Source: Zygnema cylindricum
Lineage: Eukaryota; Streptophyta; Zygnematophyceae; Zygnematales; Zygnemataceae
DNA length: 64,000 nucleotides
Assembly (NCBI GenBank): GCA_037447655.1
Contig: JBBHKE010001841.1
Coordinates: forward strand, 1-64,000
Reading direction: 5' to 3'
A program made the translations under genes and the position numbers. A model generated the notes under the pieces. The model was not told the origin of the DNA and ran no database searches. It saw nothing but the letters and a program-made list of their open reading frames with translations. Below, piece after piece: positions 12,661 to 26,460 of the stretch. The number at the start of each line of letters is the position of its first letter. Position 1 is the stretch's first letter.

Positions 12661-12930
12661 AGATAGTTTCTGCAAAGTTTGGTAGAAGCTGAGTGAGAAT
12701 GGAAGCGCTAGATTTCTAGATTGCTGGAATTGCTGGAATTGCTGAAGTTACTGGAATTGCAGCTGCTTGAAAACTTATTTATATGAAGTACACCAGTTCC
12801 ACAGCCGTCCTTTACGTACGGTCTCACACGTGCAGTCTGTACTGATCGTCCACGTTTCGGTACGACTGTAAATTCCAACTTGACACTTGTAAAGAAAATG
12901 CGTGAACATGTCGATGGAAATTCGCCATAT
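12661..12930 (-). promoter_or_regulatory. ELIP-3 promoter and leader
   Basis: TATAAAT on the minus strand at 12777-12783; G-box CACGTG at 12827-12832. The distal G-box seen in other copies is mutated to CACTTG near 12,882. The CCATCGACATG motif is present at about 12,908-12,918. The leader between TATA and the GTGAGT donor (12660) is rich in CAGCAAT repeats. Confidence 0.62.
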
Positions 12931-15299
12931 CCAAGAGATACTCTGACGTGGGAAAGTGTCCTTGCCGAGGAGAGATCGGCTGCCACGTTGGTTTCTGTGC
13001 CTGGAAAGAATCTTTGTCTTTTTGTCCACTTTTTGGCCGTGGTGTTCGAAATCAAGTTTTCAGTATTGTCCACGTTTGGCATTTCTCTTGTACTGAACTT
13101 GTGTCTTTTTCGCGAGTCAGACCTTGCAATTCGTCCTTTTGTTCGTTCAGTTTTTTTATCTCAAGTCGAAAACGACAGGACGACTACTCTCCCCTGAAAA
13201 GTTGCAACAGGGAACTCCAGGATTCCAGGAACATTCGTAACCTAAATGGCGAATGTCCGTTTGTAACGCAGAGTTCTTCGTCAGCGCAGAAAGTACTGTG
13301 ATTGACCTGCCACAAAAAATATTCGACCTGGAATTCCGTCCGTGGTTACTATCATTACATACGTTAGCCAAAACAGAGGGCCCTCCGTTAGAATGGACAT
13401 TTGCCATAAGTTGCGGATGGCCGAGTCGCGTAAAATCGTCAAAACATCCCTTTTCTTCAAATCTTTACAGAAGCCGTGATATATGCGTTTCAAGCTGTAC
13501 CGCCAATTATCAGCCTACAACGCAGTAGGCGGACGATTTCGAGACGGTCCAAATAAGACGTCACAGTAAAACGTGTGTGCTTGTGCTACACGTGGAAACC
13601 TGGGCTTGTTCCGTGCTGTACGGCGGTGATAGGTTTATTGTGAACCGACACAGCTACTGTAGTATCTCCGCGTCCTTTGTTTATTATTTTTCCGATAATC
13701 TTTCTAGTCAATTTGTAACTTTAGAAAATGGATCCTCCTGCCAAAATATGCTTGGCTTAAATCATTTTGAACGACAGGGGCATGTTAATACTTCTGAGTC
13801 TACAGCGCACAAATGGAGTTTCTTCAGTCGATGATGACTTCAAATTTAGGGTTAAGAGTCAACATTACTTTTACACAAATTTCGACGTATCATTTTTCAA
13901 ATCATCTCAATAACAAGTGATTGCTATGAAAGAGTAGCGCAACCTATTCAACCTAAAGACAAGTGGCAGAAAGTTACTGTTGCAGCATGCCCAATGTGCA
14001 CTAACAAATTATGCATTAAATCTTTTTAATTATCAATTTTCACTTGGCTTCCGAGCAGGTTAATGTGAATTATGCATTTTATTCTCCGGAATCTGAAGCG
14101 TATCTCCTGGTTGTGCGCTTTGTTCGGTTTTTGGTGGATAAATGTGGCAATAACGGAATTTACACAGAAAAGTGGAAACTAGCAAAATTGGCAGCAGCTG
14201 AGAGAAGATGGGACCAGGAACAAAATTCCAGAGATAATAAGAAATACAAAATTTGAAATTAAAAAATGAATAATAAGTTTCAACGTTTAACATAGACGAT
14301 GTAAAAAGGAGAGGTGTAAGGAATTATACGACAATCTTTATCTCTGGATGTTACAGTTCAGTGTGGAATCATTTCACATTCATATCAAAATATCTTTTCG
14401 CAGTGTATATTTCTTCCTATTTATATGCTATTTTGGATGACATTTTGCATGAACTGAAAGTATTATTTTCAATGTGTTCCTATTTGTATTTCCTGCAAGA
14501 CATGAGCAACAATCTATAATGGCTGATTTGTATGCTTCTGAAAACTGTAGAAAAGTCAAAAAGTAGATAATCTAAAACTGCAATGTTGCGAATCTACCTG
14601 TTTATCCAACCATTAGTTTAACCAATTCATATTTTTCATGCCTTTCCCGTTCTTTTCCATATGTTAATTACCAGACACTCTGTTATCTAATTTCTGTTTA
14701 TATTCCCATCCACCCTAAAAGTAAGCAGCAACCTTTGATGTGCTACAACGATAGCTCCTGCAATGTCAAAAAACTACCTCTGCTCTGCCATGTATACATG
14801 CATGGATTAGGATTTTAGAATATAAACGTAAAGATCAAATAGAATTAAGTAAATCGTTATGCAACCAAAATCTTAACGAATGCAGAATCAAGCATTTACA
14901 CCTTCCCTTCAATTTGACATTTTTTCAAACAATATTTTGAAAAGATGTTCCGCAAAATCCAGCGTTTTTGTTATGCGATGACAACCTCAAGGAACGAGAA
15001 ACAGAACAGTGCAAACCATCCCTTCATTTGCGGAATTTTCTTCGAACAGAACTTTATAAAAATCAATATTGAACAAAAAATTCTGATTTATTTTCCTATG
15101 ATCACAAAAATGAAAAACCTTTCTTGTGCTACACTACCACTGACAGCTTATTTCTTTCACAAAAACAGAAGTCCCTAGCTGATAAAATTCTTTTGCCGAA
15201 AAGGTCTATCGTTACAATAAATACACTTCAATATATACAGTTGCTCTCCAACGTACACATGTCCTATTATACATTATTTGGAGTACAAAATGTGACAAC
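12931..15299. other. Spacer between ELIP-4 and ELIP-3
   Basis: No gene. The spacer has the usual array homology plus a Tourist-like MITE (listed separately). Open frames of 70-117 codons here overlap promoter and MITE DNA and are not kept in other units. Confidence 0.55.
13247..13406. mobile_element. Tourist-like MITE remnant
   Basis: About 160 bp with inverted ends: tggcgaatgtccgtt on the left and aatggacatttgcca on the right. Flanking bases are taa-like on both sides. It is the same family as the better preserved copies at 22,199-22,344 and 50,918-51,077, and lies at the matching place in the repeat unit. Confidence 0.6.
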
Positions 15300-16570
15300 T
15301 TAAAAGCCAAAAACAGCCTTTCCAAAAATGTACTCGGAGATAAGAATACCGGCGAAACCGACCATAGCCAGACGACCATTCCAGCGCTCAGCCTTGGCAG
15401 TGAAAGGACCATTCCTGTTCAGAGAATGAAAAGAATTGTCATTTTAAAATGTACACATCTCCCACACAATTTGTGAACAACGTCTGTATTGTGAAATTTG
15501 AACATGACCTCGTGACAACACATTTCATTGTTGGACAATTAATAGTGCCACTAATTGGCAAAAAAAACCACTTTATTTTTCTGGAATTGTTATAAACAAC
15601 CTGTCCCTATAATTACACTGCTATGAGACCATACTTAGATGAAGATGATCCTACCTGCGGCTGTCCGGGGACTCTCCGTTGAAGATGGGCACCAGAGATG
15701 CGAAGATGAGGATCTGAGTGGACGCCAAAAGCCAGAAGAGGCCCGGGCTGTTGGGAGAGTTGACCTGGTCAACGATTCTGAGGCCTGTCATGCGCTCGGA
15801 GACGAATCCCCAGGCACATCCCAACATGGCCTGCAAAATAATAAAAACAAGAAAAATCAGCTTTCTGAGTTAGAGACCCTCTAAATCTTAATCTGTAACA
15901 GAACTTACCAGCTTCATGAGACCTTGTAAGAAAGTCGAAGCATAAACAATTGTATGCAGATGACGTTTGACACTACAACATTATTGCTTTGGTAAACGAT
16001 TATACGTACCAATCGTCCGTTCATGGTCTCAGGGCCAGGACCGTCGAAAGCCATAATGCTGCCAAAAGAAGTGTTGCCGAGCTCTGGACGGCGATCCACC
16101 TCAGCCCGAGGAATTGTTGCACCGCGAGCAGGGACGGTTCCCACAACTGACTGCTTCTCACTGGAATTGCGCTCCTGATTGGCCAAAACGTCTTCCTTTG
16201 TGATCTTGACTTTGGTGCCGTCAACCAGATTCTTCACCTGTAGCAAAAGCAGGAGTCATCATTTGAGGCCAACTGTTTGAATTTTTGCTGATTATAGGAT
16301 CGCGACAAATAGACTCCATCTGAGACTGTGTTCTGTCGTCATCATGCAAAACATTCAGCAGAACCTTGCATTACAGTTTGCAGTACCAATGCGTACCGCG
16401 GCCAAAGGATCGTCATTGGAAGCTTTGCACACGAAAGAGCGTTTCTGGTGGAAAGGAGCCAATCTTGCTGCTCCAATGGAGCGAGAGTGAGATCGGGCAG
16501 GAAGGGGAGAGAAAAAGTTTGTGGATGGAACTGCTGCACTGACAGAGGACATCATGGCTGAAGCGGCCAT
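15300..16570 (-). CDS. ELIP: ELIP-4, early light-induced protein
   Basis: Exons: 16570-16397, 16237-16010, 15830-15655 and 15414-15300; leader intron 16583-17174; 230 residues. It has the array consensus in exons 1, 2 and 4 (GTKVKITKEDV, ARGAT, GNTSFG, ETMNGRL) and GFVSERMTG at the end of helix I. Intron 1 (159 nt) is nearly the same as that of ELIP-10. From about 15,603 to 16,010 (start of intron 3, exon 3, intron 2) it is essentially the same as ELIP-3. Stop codon TAA. Confidence 0.93.
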
Positions 16571-17174
16571 TTTGACGGAAATCTGCGATCAGAGTGCAAA
16601 AAAGTTGTTACTGGAATGTGGTGTCCAAAATGTAGGATACATTGTCATCCACTGCAAAAGTGAAGTTTTATCTGGAATCAATCACTTGCAACGTTTTAAA
16701 AAACTTAAAATAGGGTTACGACCTTGAAGGGATAGACAAAACATTTAAAACAAAAATCCTGACATTTGTAATTCTGATTTCATTACAGTTGCCAGCTGAT
16801 GTCAGTCATGGATCGAATTACAGATTATTAAAGGGATAGACGCAGCCGTGTAAAATTGTTAACGTAAATTGGTTCACTTTACAGCAGGGTGTGCCGCATT
16901 TTCAATTACTGTAGCTATATTCAGAACAGAGGCACATCGCACATAAACATGCTGAAATTACACATAAGCCGCTATCCTACATCCATTTAAACAAAGGCAA
17001 TTTTACGCCGAACTTAAATCAATATCCAATTTAAGCTTTTGATGGCAAGCAGGTGGAAGGTAGCGAAAAAGACTTCCAAGAATCTTCTAACTTATGGCAG
17101 GTGACAACGCCAGAAATGTTACAAGGAATAACAATCACATGAAAAAAGAGAGCGGTACGGAAAGGCTTACTCAC

Positions 17175-17460
17175 AGATAGTTTCTGCAAAGTTTGGTAGA
17201 AGCTGAGTGAGAATGGAAGTGCTAGATTTCTGGAATTGCTGAGATTGCTGGAGTTACTGATATTGCAGCAGCTTGAAAACTTTTTAATATGAAGTACACC
17301 AGTTCCACAGCCGTCCTTTACGTACGGTCTCACACGTGCAGTCTGTACTGATCGTCCACGTTTTGGAACGTCTGTAAATTGCAACATGACACTTGTAAAA
17401 GAAATGTGTGAACATGTCGATGGCATTCGCCATATCCAAGAGATACTCTGACGTGGGAAA
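17175..17460 (-). promoter_or_regulatory. ELIP-4 promoter, weak TATA
   Basis: G-box CACGTG at 17333-17338. At the TATA position (17281-17290) the minus strand reads ATATTAAAAA rather than TATAAAT. CCATCGACATG lies at about 17,413-17,423. The leader repeats and the GTGAGT donor at 17174 are conserved. Confidence 0.55.
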
Positions 17461-19712
17461 GTGTCCTTGTCGAGGAGAGATCGGCTGCCACGTTGAGATC
17501 TGTGCCTGGAAAGAATCTGTCTTTTTGTCCACTTTCTGGCTGTGGTGTTCGAAATCAAGTTTTCAGTATTGTCCACGTTTGGCATTTCTCTTGTACTGAA
17601 CTTGTGTCTTTTTCGCGAGTCAGATCTTGCAAAATCTACCACGAACGTTCCGATTTTTCTATCTCGAGGAGAAAACGACAGGACGACGACTCTTCTTTGA
17701 AAAGTTGCAATAGGGACCTCCAGGATTCCAGGAACATTCGTAACCTAAATGGCGAATGTCCGTTTGTAACGCAGAGTTCTTCGTCAGCGCAGAAAGTACT
17801 GTGATTGACCTGCCACAAAAAATATTCGACGCAAAATGTACTTGTGTTTTTGCCCATTTTTCGTACGGCGTAATATTTTCTCGTTGGAAGTCCCATTTTC
17901 TGTGAAAACGACGGAAAAAAACCCTTACTTGAACACATGGGAACACGCCCTTAAAATCATCAAAATATCCCTTGTCTTCGAATCTTTACAGAATCCGTGT
18001 AACAGTGTGGATATATGCATTTCAAGCTGTACCGCCGATTATCATATACCGCTATGTGCAGACGATTTCGAGACGGTCCAAATAAGACGTCACAGTAACA
18101 TGTGTGTGCTTGTGCTATGCGTGGAAACCTGGGCTTGTTCCGTACTGTACGGCGGTGATAGGTTTTTTATGAACCGACACAGCTAGATCTTTCTCGTCAA
18201 TTCATAACTTATAAAATTGATTCTCCTGCAAAAATATGGATTGGTTTAAATTAAACTTCTGGGTTTATTGTGCACAAATGGGGTCTCTTCAGTCGATGAT
18301 GACTTCAAATTTGAGGTGTAAGAGTCAACATTACTTTTACACAAATTTCGACGTTTCATTTTCCAAGTCATCTCAACAGCAAGTGATTGCTATGACAGAG
18401 TAAAGCAACCTGTTCAACCTTAAGACACGAAAATTACTGTTGCAGAATACCCAATGTGCACTAACAAATCATGCATTAAATCTTTTTAATAATCTATTTT
18501 CACTAGGCTTTTGAACACATTCACATGCCTTATGCATTTTATTCTCCGGAATCTGAAACGGGTCTCCTGGTTGTGCGCTTTGTTCGGTTTTTGGTGGATA
18601 AATGTGGCAATAACGGAATTTACACAGAAAAGTGGAAATTGGCAAAATTGGCAGCAGCTGAGAGAAGATGAGACCAGGAACAAAAATTCCAGAGATAATA
18701 AGAAGTACAAACTTTGAAATTCAAAAATGGAGAATAAGTTTCAACTTCTGGATGTTAGAGTTCAATGTGGAATAATTCAAATTCATATCATATGTCTTTT
18801 CGCAGTGCCTATGTCTTCCTATTTATATGCTATTTGTTGGATGGTGCTTGAGTGTATTGAACAGAGCATGAACTTAATTTTCAATGTGTTCCTGTATGCA
18901 TTTGCTGCTAGACACGAGCAACAATTTACAATGACTGATTTGGATGCTTCTGAAAACCATAGAAAAGTCAAAAAGTAGATAAACTAAACTTGCAATGTTG
19001 CGAATCTACCTGTTTATCCAACCATTAGTTTAACCAATTCAAAATTTTATTGCCTTTTCCGCTCTTTTGCATTTGTTACTTACCAGACACTCTGTTATCT
19101 AATTTCTGTTGATATTCCCATCCCACCCTATTAGCAAGGAACAACCATTGATGTGCTACAACGATAGCTCTTGCAATGTCAAACAAAGATCTATCCTCCA
19201 TCATTTTACCAAACACGCATGGATAAATATTTTCCAATGTGTAAGATACGATCTTTTCCAAAAGAAATGACGGTGAATTAACGAAGCATTTACACCATCC
19301 CTTCAATTTTGGCACTTTTTGAAACATTTTTTTAACAAGGTGCTTGGAATAAAGGAGTTGTTGTTATAAGATGGCAAGCACAAGGCATGAAAAACAGCGT
19401 AAAACACCATCCCTTCATTTGTAGAAACGTTTTTAAACAGAATCTTCATACAATTTTGAACAAACAAACTCTGATTTATTTTCATAAAATCAAAAAAGTG
19501 AGAAACCTTTCTTGTGCTATACTACCACTAATAGCTTATTTCTTTCACAAAACCAAAACACTCGAGCTGTAACAGTCTTTTGCCTAAAAGGTCGATTGTT
19601 ACAATAAATATACGCCAATATATACAGTTGCTCTCCAGCTTTACACGAAACGTTGGTGTACTTTTGGATACATGAACTATGATACATTATTTGGAGTACA
19701 GAGGGTGACAGC
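17461..19712. other. Spacer between ELIP-5 and ELIP-4
   Basis: No gene. Closely related to the ELIP-4/ELIP-3 spacer up to about 17,830. There the left end of the Tourist-like MITE (about 17,750-17,785) is still clear, but its right end has been replaced by unrelated sequence. The remainder is AT-rich unit spacer. Confidence 0.5.
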
Positions 19713-20992
19713 CTAAAAGCCGAATACAGCCTTTCCAAAAATGTACTCGGAGATAAGAATACCGGCGAAACCGACCATAGCCAGACGACCATTCCAGCGC
19801 TCAGCCTTGGCAGTGAAAGGACCATTCCTGTTCAGACAAGAAATGTGAAATTGTCAGTTCACAATGCAGACAGACTGTGGGTAAAATCCGAGTTGTGGAG
19901 GTAAAACGTGACCTTGTCACAACAGATTCCATGAATATTGCCACTAATTTCAAAACCCTACATCCTTGACCAGGTAATAGTATTTTGTTTAATACTATTA
20001 TATCTTCTACACACTGTTCAACAACCTTTACCTGAAACTGCAGAGAAAACAGAGACCATAATCGGATGACAAAAATCCTACCTGCGGCTGTCCGGGGACT
20101 CTCCGTTAAAGATGGGCACCAGAGATGCGAAGATGAGGATCTGAGTGGACGCTAAAAGCCAGAAGAGGCCCGGGCTGTTGGGAGAGTTGACCTGGTCAAC
20201 GATTCTGAGGCCTGTCATGCGCTCGGAGATGAATCCCCAGGCACATCCCAACATGGCCTGCAAACAAATAATAATAAAAAAGGTCGAGTTAGAGACAACG
20301 TGAATCTTAATCTGTAACAGAAAGACAGCTTGTGAGGAAAATGTAGTCGAGGCATAAATACTCGTGTGCAATTGAGGTTTGGAACTTAAACGTTACTACT
20401 TCGGAAAACGATTATACGTACCAAACGCCCATTCATGGTCTCAGGGCCAGGACCGTCAAAAGCCATAATGCTGCCAAAAGAAGTGTTGCCGAGCTCTGGA
20501 CGGCGATCCACCTCAGCCCGAGGAATTGTTGCACCGCGAGCAGGGACGGTTCCCACAACTGACTGCTTCTCACTGGAATTGCGCTCCTGATTGGCCAAAA
20601 CATCTTCCTTTGTGATCTTGACTTTGGTGCCGTCAACCAAATTCTTCACCTGTAACGAAGAAAATTCAAGCACAGACAACATCATTTAAGGCCATTATAT
20701 TAAAATTGCTTCTGATAGGAAACGGACGAATTTACAAATTTATAAAATCTTCACCTTGTTCTTTCATCGTCATGCAACATGTTCAATAAAATTTTTGCAT
20801 TACAGTAATAATGCGTACCGCGGCCAAAGGATCGTCGTTGGAAGCTTTGCACACAAAAGAGCGTTTCTGGTGGAAAGGAGCCAATCTTGCTGCTCCAATG
20901 GAGCGAGAGTGAGATCGGGCAGGAAGGGGAGAGAAAAAGTTTGTGGATGGAACTGCTGCGCTGACAGAGGACATCATGGCTGAAGCGGCCAT
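19713..20992 (-). CDS. ELIP: ELIP-5, early light-induced protein
   Basis: Exons: 20992-20819, 20649-20422, 20257-20082 and 19827-19713; leader intron 21004-21617; 230 residues. This copy is closest to the family consensus (VKNLVDGTKV, ARGAT, GNTSFG, ETMNGRL, GFISERMTG, LLASTQ, ISEYIFGKAVFGF) and serves as the reference for the others. Intron 2 is the shortest of the array (164 nt). Stop codon is TAG, shared with ELIP-1, -6, -7, -9 and -12, against TAA in ELIP-2, -3, -4, -10 and -11. Confidence 0.93.
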
Positions 20993-21617
20993 TTGACGAA
21001 AATCTGCAATCAGAGTACAAAAAAGTTGTCACGTGAATGCGGTGTCCAAAATGAAGGATACCTTGTTATCCACTGCAAAAATGAAGTTTCATCAGGAATC
21101 AATAACATAGAAAATTCTTAAATATGAAAATAGGGCTACGACCCTGAAGCGGTAGACGCTACATTTAAAAGAAAATTCCTGACATTTTGACTTGCTGATG
21201 TCATTACAGTTGCCAACTGATGTCAGGAATGGATCGTTTAGCAAATTATCCAAGGGATAAACGCAGTCGTGTAACATTGTTTATGTAAATTGGTAGATTG
21301 TATAACAGGAGATGAACAAGAAGCACACAGCAGCCAACCGCGCTGAAATCAAACATAAGCTATTATCTTGTATCCATTCAAACAAACACAGACTGACACT
21401 AGATTTAAATCGATATCTGGTTTAAGCTTTTAGGGTTAAAGCAGGTGGCGTGTTAGCGGAAAAAACTAATTCAAGCAGGTGGAATTGTAGCGGAGAAGAC
21501 TACATCTTCCAGCTTCTTCTAAGAATCCTCAAACTTGATGGCAGATTGCAAACGTGACTACTGTCACATGAAACAGCAGTCACATAGGAAACGAGTGGTA
21601 CAGGTTGGCTTACTCAC

Positions 21618-21880
21618 AGATAGATTCTGCAACGTTTGGTAGAAGGTATGTGAGGAGTGAAAAAGTATATTGCTGAGATTGCTGCAATTGCTGGAATGCC
21701 AGTTGCCTAAAAAACTTATTTATATGAAGTACACCACTCTCACAGCTGACTTTTCAGTAAGAGCTCGCACGTGCAATTTGCACTATTCGTCCACGGTTTA
21801 GAAAGTCGGTAAATTGCAACCTGGCACGTGTAAACCGTTCGCGTGAACATGTCGACGGCATTCTCCATATCCAGGTGATA
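21618..21880 (-). promoter_or_regulatory. ELIP-5 promoter and leader
   Basis: Complete version of the array promoter: TATAAAT on the minus strand at 21718-21724, CACGTG at 21768-21773 and again at 21825-21830, and a CGTCGACATG variant of the conserved motif at about 21,848-21,860. It is closely matched by the promoter of ELIP-10 on the other strand (42,365-42,780). Confidence 0.65.
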
Positions 21881-24266
21881 CTCTGACGTGGAACAATTTC
21901 TTTGCTGACGAGAGATCGGCTGCCACGTTGAGTAAAGAGGTGGCAATAAAGACTTTCACAACGATCTGAGCCTGGAATGGAGCTTTGTCATTTTGTCACT
22001 GTACCACGTTTTTAGTATAGTCCACGTTTGGCATTTCTCTCGTACTGAACTTTTGTCCTTTTTTCGAATCGGATCTTGCAAAATCTACCACGAACTTTCA
22101 GATTTTGAAATCACAAGTCTAAAACGACAGGATGACTACTCTCCCCTTGAAAAGTTGCATTTCGGAACTCCAGGATTCCAGGAACATTCGTAACATGAGG
22201 GCAATTGTCCGTTTAAAACGAAGGGCCCTCAGTCAACGCAGAAAGTACTTCGCTACCAATAGAATTGTGTCGCTACAATAGTGTATCATCATTACTCACG
22301 ACAAGCTAAACAGAGGGCCCTCCGTTACAAATGGACATTTGCCCTAATTCGCGGATGGCCGAATCGCTTAAAATCCTCAAAATCAAACACGCCTTTCCTG
22401 TACATCTTCAGATAATCCAGGAGCAGCCTGGATATCCGCGCTTCACGCTGTATCGCCGATTTTCAGTTTATAACGCAGTGAGCAGACGATTTCGAGACGG
22501 TCCAAATAAGACACCACATTAAAACGTGTGTGCTGCGCTATTATTTGTGCTGCGTGTTCTAAAATGAGCTTGTAGAGTCGTACGGTGATGTGTTTGTTGT
22601 GACGTGACACAGCAAATATTTTCCCTGTCAAGATGACATTCTCTCTATTCGTTTGGATACTCCTGCAAAAATACTACATCATTTTTCGAACTGCGGGGGT
22701 GTCTAAAATCTACTTAGTTTATGGTGTATAAATATGGTCCCCTCAGTAGACGATGATTCTAACTTTGAGGTGAAGGGTAAACATAGCTTTTACACAACAT
22801 TCGTCGTTTAATCTTTCAAATCATCATATTAACAAGTGATTGCTGTTAAAGAGTAACGAAATCCAATTCCCGATTCAATTTAATGGCAAGTGACCGGAGT
22901 TATTGTCGTAGAATGCCCAAGTGTACATTGATAAATTACGCATGGAAGGTTTTTGATGATCATTTTCCTCTTGGCTTTCGAGTAGCTTCATTTCCCTTTC
23001 GTAATCTATTCTCTATAATCCAAAGCATGTCTCCTGGATGTGCGCTTTGTTCGTTTGTGGTGGACAAATGTGTAGCGGCAACGAAATTTACATGGAAAAA
23101 CGGAAAATGGCAAATTGACAGTAGCAGAGATGAGATGGGGGGACAAGAACAATAAAACCAAAAATTTTACATAAGAAAAACAAATTTTGAAATAAGTAAT
23201 ACTATTTTTCTCATTGAACAAACAACATGTAAATATGAGCAGTGTAAGGCACTACAAAACAGCTTATATTTGAATGTTCCAGTGTGGATTAAATGCAAAT
23301 TCATATCAAATATCTTTTTGAAGTGTTGTGTATTTCTTCCTTTTTATATGTTGTCTTAGATGATACTTTGAAAAATGCATCGAACAGAGCATGAGCATGA
23401 ACCGAAAGGAATATTTTCAAACATATTCCAGTTTCCACATTCTGGAAGACATGAGCAACAACTTATAGCGTCTGATTTGTTTGGGTTTCAAAACCCACAA
23501 AATAGTCAGAAAGTAGAAAAGCTAAGACTGCAATGTTACAAATCGACCTATTTATCCACCCAATACGTTAAACCAATTAATGTTTTTAATGCTTTATGCA
23601 TTTGTTACATACCAGACTCTGGCTACTAATTTCTGTTTGTGTTCCCATCAATCCTAAAAGCAAACAACAACCTTTAATGTGCTACAACGATAGTTTTTGC
23701 AATGTCAAAAAAAGTATCTCTGCTCCATCATTTTGCCATGCATACATGCATGGATTAGGATAATCCAATATATACAATGCGATCGAATAAAAATTAGATA
23801 AATCGTTATGCAACCAAAATCTCAAAGATGCAAAATCAAACATTTCCACCATCGCTTCAATTCTGGCATTTTTTGAAACAATATTTTGACGACATGTTCG
23901 GAAAAATCCAGAATTATGTTATGTGATGACAACCACAAGGAATGAGAAACACGTTCAAACCGTCCCTTCATTTGCTGAATTTTTTTTAACAGAACTTTAT
24001 AAAAAACAATCGTGAACAAAAACTTCTGATTTATTTTCCTATGATAACAAAAATGAAAAACCTTTCTTGTTCTACACTACCACTGATAGCTTAATTCTTT
24101 CACAAAACCAGAGCTCCCGAGCTGTAAAAGTCTTATGCCCAAATGGTTGATCATTACAATAAATACACGCCAATATATACAGTTGCTCTCCAGCGTTACA
24201 CAGACGTTGGTGTACTGTTGGATACATGAACTATGATACATTATTAGGAGTACAGAGAGTGACAGC
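21881..24266. other. Spacer between ELIP-6 and ELIP-5
   Basis: No gene. It aligns well with the spacer between ELIP-9 and ELIP-10 in inverted orientation, which supports a shared origin of the left and right halves of the cluster. Contains the MITE at 22,199-22,344. Confidence 0.55.
22199..22344. mobile_element. Tourist-like MITE
   Basis: 146 bp with terminal inverted repeats GGGCAATTGTCC at the left and GGACATTTGCCC at the right. A second inverted motif, AGGGCCCTC, lies inside each end. Flanks are TGA and TAA, fitting a worn TWA target duplication of the PIF/Harbinger superfamily. No coding capacity. Confidence 0.65.
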
Positions 24267-25577
24267 CTAAAAGCCGAATACAGCCTTTCCAAAAATGTAC
24301 TCAGAGATAAGAATACCGGCGAAGCCGACCATAGCCAGACGACCATTCCAGCGCTCAGCCTTGGCAGTGAAAGGACCATTCCTGTTGAGACAGAAAAGGA
24401 AAAGGATTGTCAGTTCACAATGTAGACACAAAATGTGGGCAAATTTCGTATTGTGGAGGTAAAACATGAACTTGTCACAACAGATTCCCATTCGATAATG
24501 AACAATGCCACTAATTTCCGAAACCAACGTCCTTGACCAGGTTCTAATATTTTATTATTATTATTATTATAATTTCCAGATGCCATACTAAATATTCTGT
24601 CCCTGAAACTGCAGAGAAAAAAGGGAAAACATTTGGATGACAACAATCCTACCTACGGCTGTCCGGGGACTCTCCGTTGAAGATGGGCACCAGAGATGCG
24701 AAGATGAGGATCTGAGTGGACGCCAAAAGCCAGAAGAGGCCCGGGCTGTTGGGAGAGTTGACCTGGTCAACGATTCTGAGGCCTGTCATGCGCTCTGAGA
24801 TGAATCCCCAGGCACATCCCAACATGGCCTGCAAACAAATAAAAACAAGAAAAATCAGCTTTCCGAGTTAGAGACAGCCTCTGAATCTTAATCTGTAACA
24901 GAAAATACCAATTTCCTGAGAGCTTGTAAGGAAAATAAAGTCGAGGCATAAAAACTCGTATCAAAATGAGGTTTAACTCTACAACGTTATTACTTTGGAT
25001 AAAGATTTACATACCAAACGTCCGTTAATGGTTTCAGGGCCAGGACCGTCGAAAGCCATAATGCTGCCAAAAGAAGTGTTGCCGAGCTCTGGACGGCGAT
25101 CCACCTCAGCCCGAGGAATTGTTGAACCGCGAGCAGGGACAGTTCCCACAACTGACTGCTTCTCACTGGAATTGCGCTCCTGATTGGCCAAAATGTCTTC
25201 CTTTGTGATCTTGACTTTGGTGCCGTCAGCCAAATTCTTCACCTGTAGCAAAAGAAATTCAAGCACAAAAAACATCGTTTAAGGTCATTATATTGAAATT
25301 GCCTCTTACAGGAACTACCAACACATGTAGCACCATGTCCTTTCATCCACAAGCGAAACGTTCAGCAAATTCTTATATTAGAGTTTGCAGTAATAATGTG
25401 TACCGCGGCCAAAGGATCGTCGTTGGAAGCTTTGCACACAAAAGAGCGTTTCTGGTGGAAAGGAGCCAATCTTGCTGCTCCAATGGAGCGAGAGTGAGAT
25501 CGGGCAGGAAGGGGAGAGAAAAAGTTTGTGGATGGAACTGCTGCACTGACAGAGGACATCATGGCTGAAGCGGCCAT
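24267..25577 (-). CDS. ELIP: ELIP-6, early light-induced protein
   Basis: Exons: 25577-25404, 25242-25015, 24828-24653 and 24381-24267; leader intron 25590-26163; 230 residues. Copy-specific residues are LADGTK, EDILANQ, ARGST and ETINGRL; helices are unchanged. The last full Arg codon of exon 3 is CGT rather than CGC, giving donor context TAG|GTAGGA. Donor 1 is GTACAC and the leader donor is GTAAGT, the strongest match to consensus in the array. Confidence 0.93.
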
Positions 25578-26163
25578 TTTGACGGAAAGCTGCAATCAAG
25601 AGACGAGAAGGTTGTCAGCGGATTGTATTGCGCAGATTGAAGGATACATTGTCGTCCACTGTAGCATTCATGTTTTATTTGAAATGGATTACATTTGACG
25701 TCTTTAATGATTTAACTAGAATAGCTAGAGAATTAAGCAAAATGCAGACATTTTTCAATGCTGATTTCCTACCAATTGCCAGCTTAATATCAGGAATGGA
25801 TTGCATAACAAATTATAAGGAACAGCCGCGGTCCTGTAATAATATTTTTGTAAATAGTATATATTAAAAAAGGAGATGCTCAAATTTGATCATAGTTGCC
25901 AATTTCAAAACAGGAAGCATGAGCAGCCAGTCACGCTGACACTAAACACAACCTGCTATCTTATAACCATTCCAACGAAGACATGTTATTTTTTAGGCTT
26001 GAATCAAGATCTGATTTAAGGTTTTGTTTGCAAGCAAATGGACTGCAACTACAACTCCAGCCACTTCTAAGAATCTTCCAGCTTGATGGCAGATTACGGA
26101 CACCAATATTACATGAAACGATAATAACATTTGAAAAGAGGGCGGTATAGGAAGCTTACTTAC

Positions 26164-26460
26164 AGATACTTTCTGCAAAGCTCGGAGAAATTATGTATGA
26201 GTTGAGAAAGGAATTGCTGGTTAACAGGATTGCTGAGATTGTTGCAATAACTGAATATCGCTGCAATTTCTGAATCTGCCGACGCTTGAGTCATTTATTT
26301 AAACTTCTAAGTGCACCAGTTCCCCAGCCGACTTTCCAGCAGGGCCTTACACGTGTGCTTTGTACTAATCTTCCAGGTGTCGAAGACTTTGTACTCCGGC
26401 GCTTGACACGAGTAAAATGTTTGAATGACCACGTCCATGGTTTCCGTTATCTTGAGTACA
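26164..26460 (-). promoter_or_regulatory. ELIP-6 promoter
   Basis: One G-box CACGTG at 26350-26355. The TATA position reads TTTAAATAAAT on the minus strand (about 26,291-26,303), so it is AT-rich but not canonical. The CCATCGACATG motif is altered to CCATGGACGTG near 26,429-26,440. CAGCAAT-type repeats are fewer than in other leaders. Confidence 0.5.

Noticed and set aside
12708-17642. Open frames of 100-200 codons on either strand across the promoters of ELIP-3 and ELIP-4
   Set aside because: They run through TATA boxes, G-boxes and leader repeats, change frame between units, and encode repetitive Ser/Asn from the CAGCAAT repeats. They are not genes.
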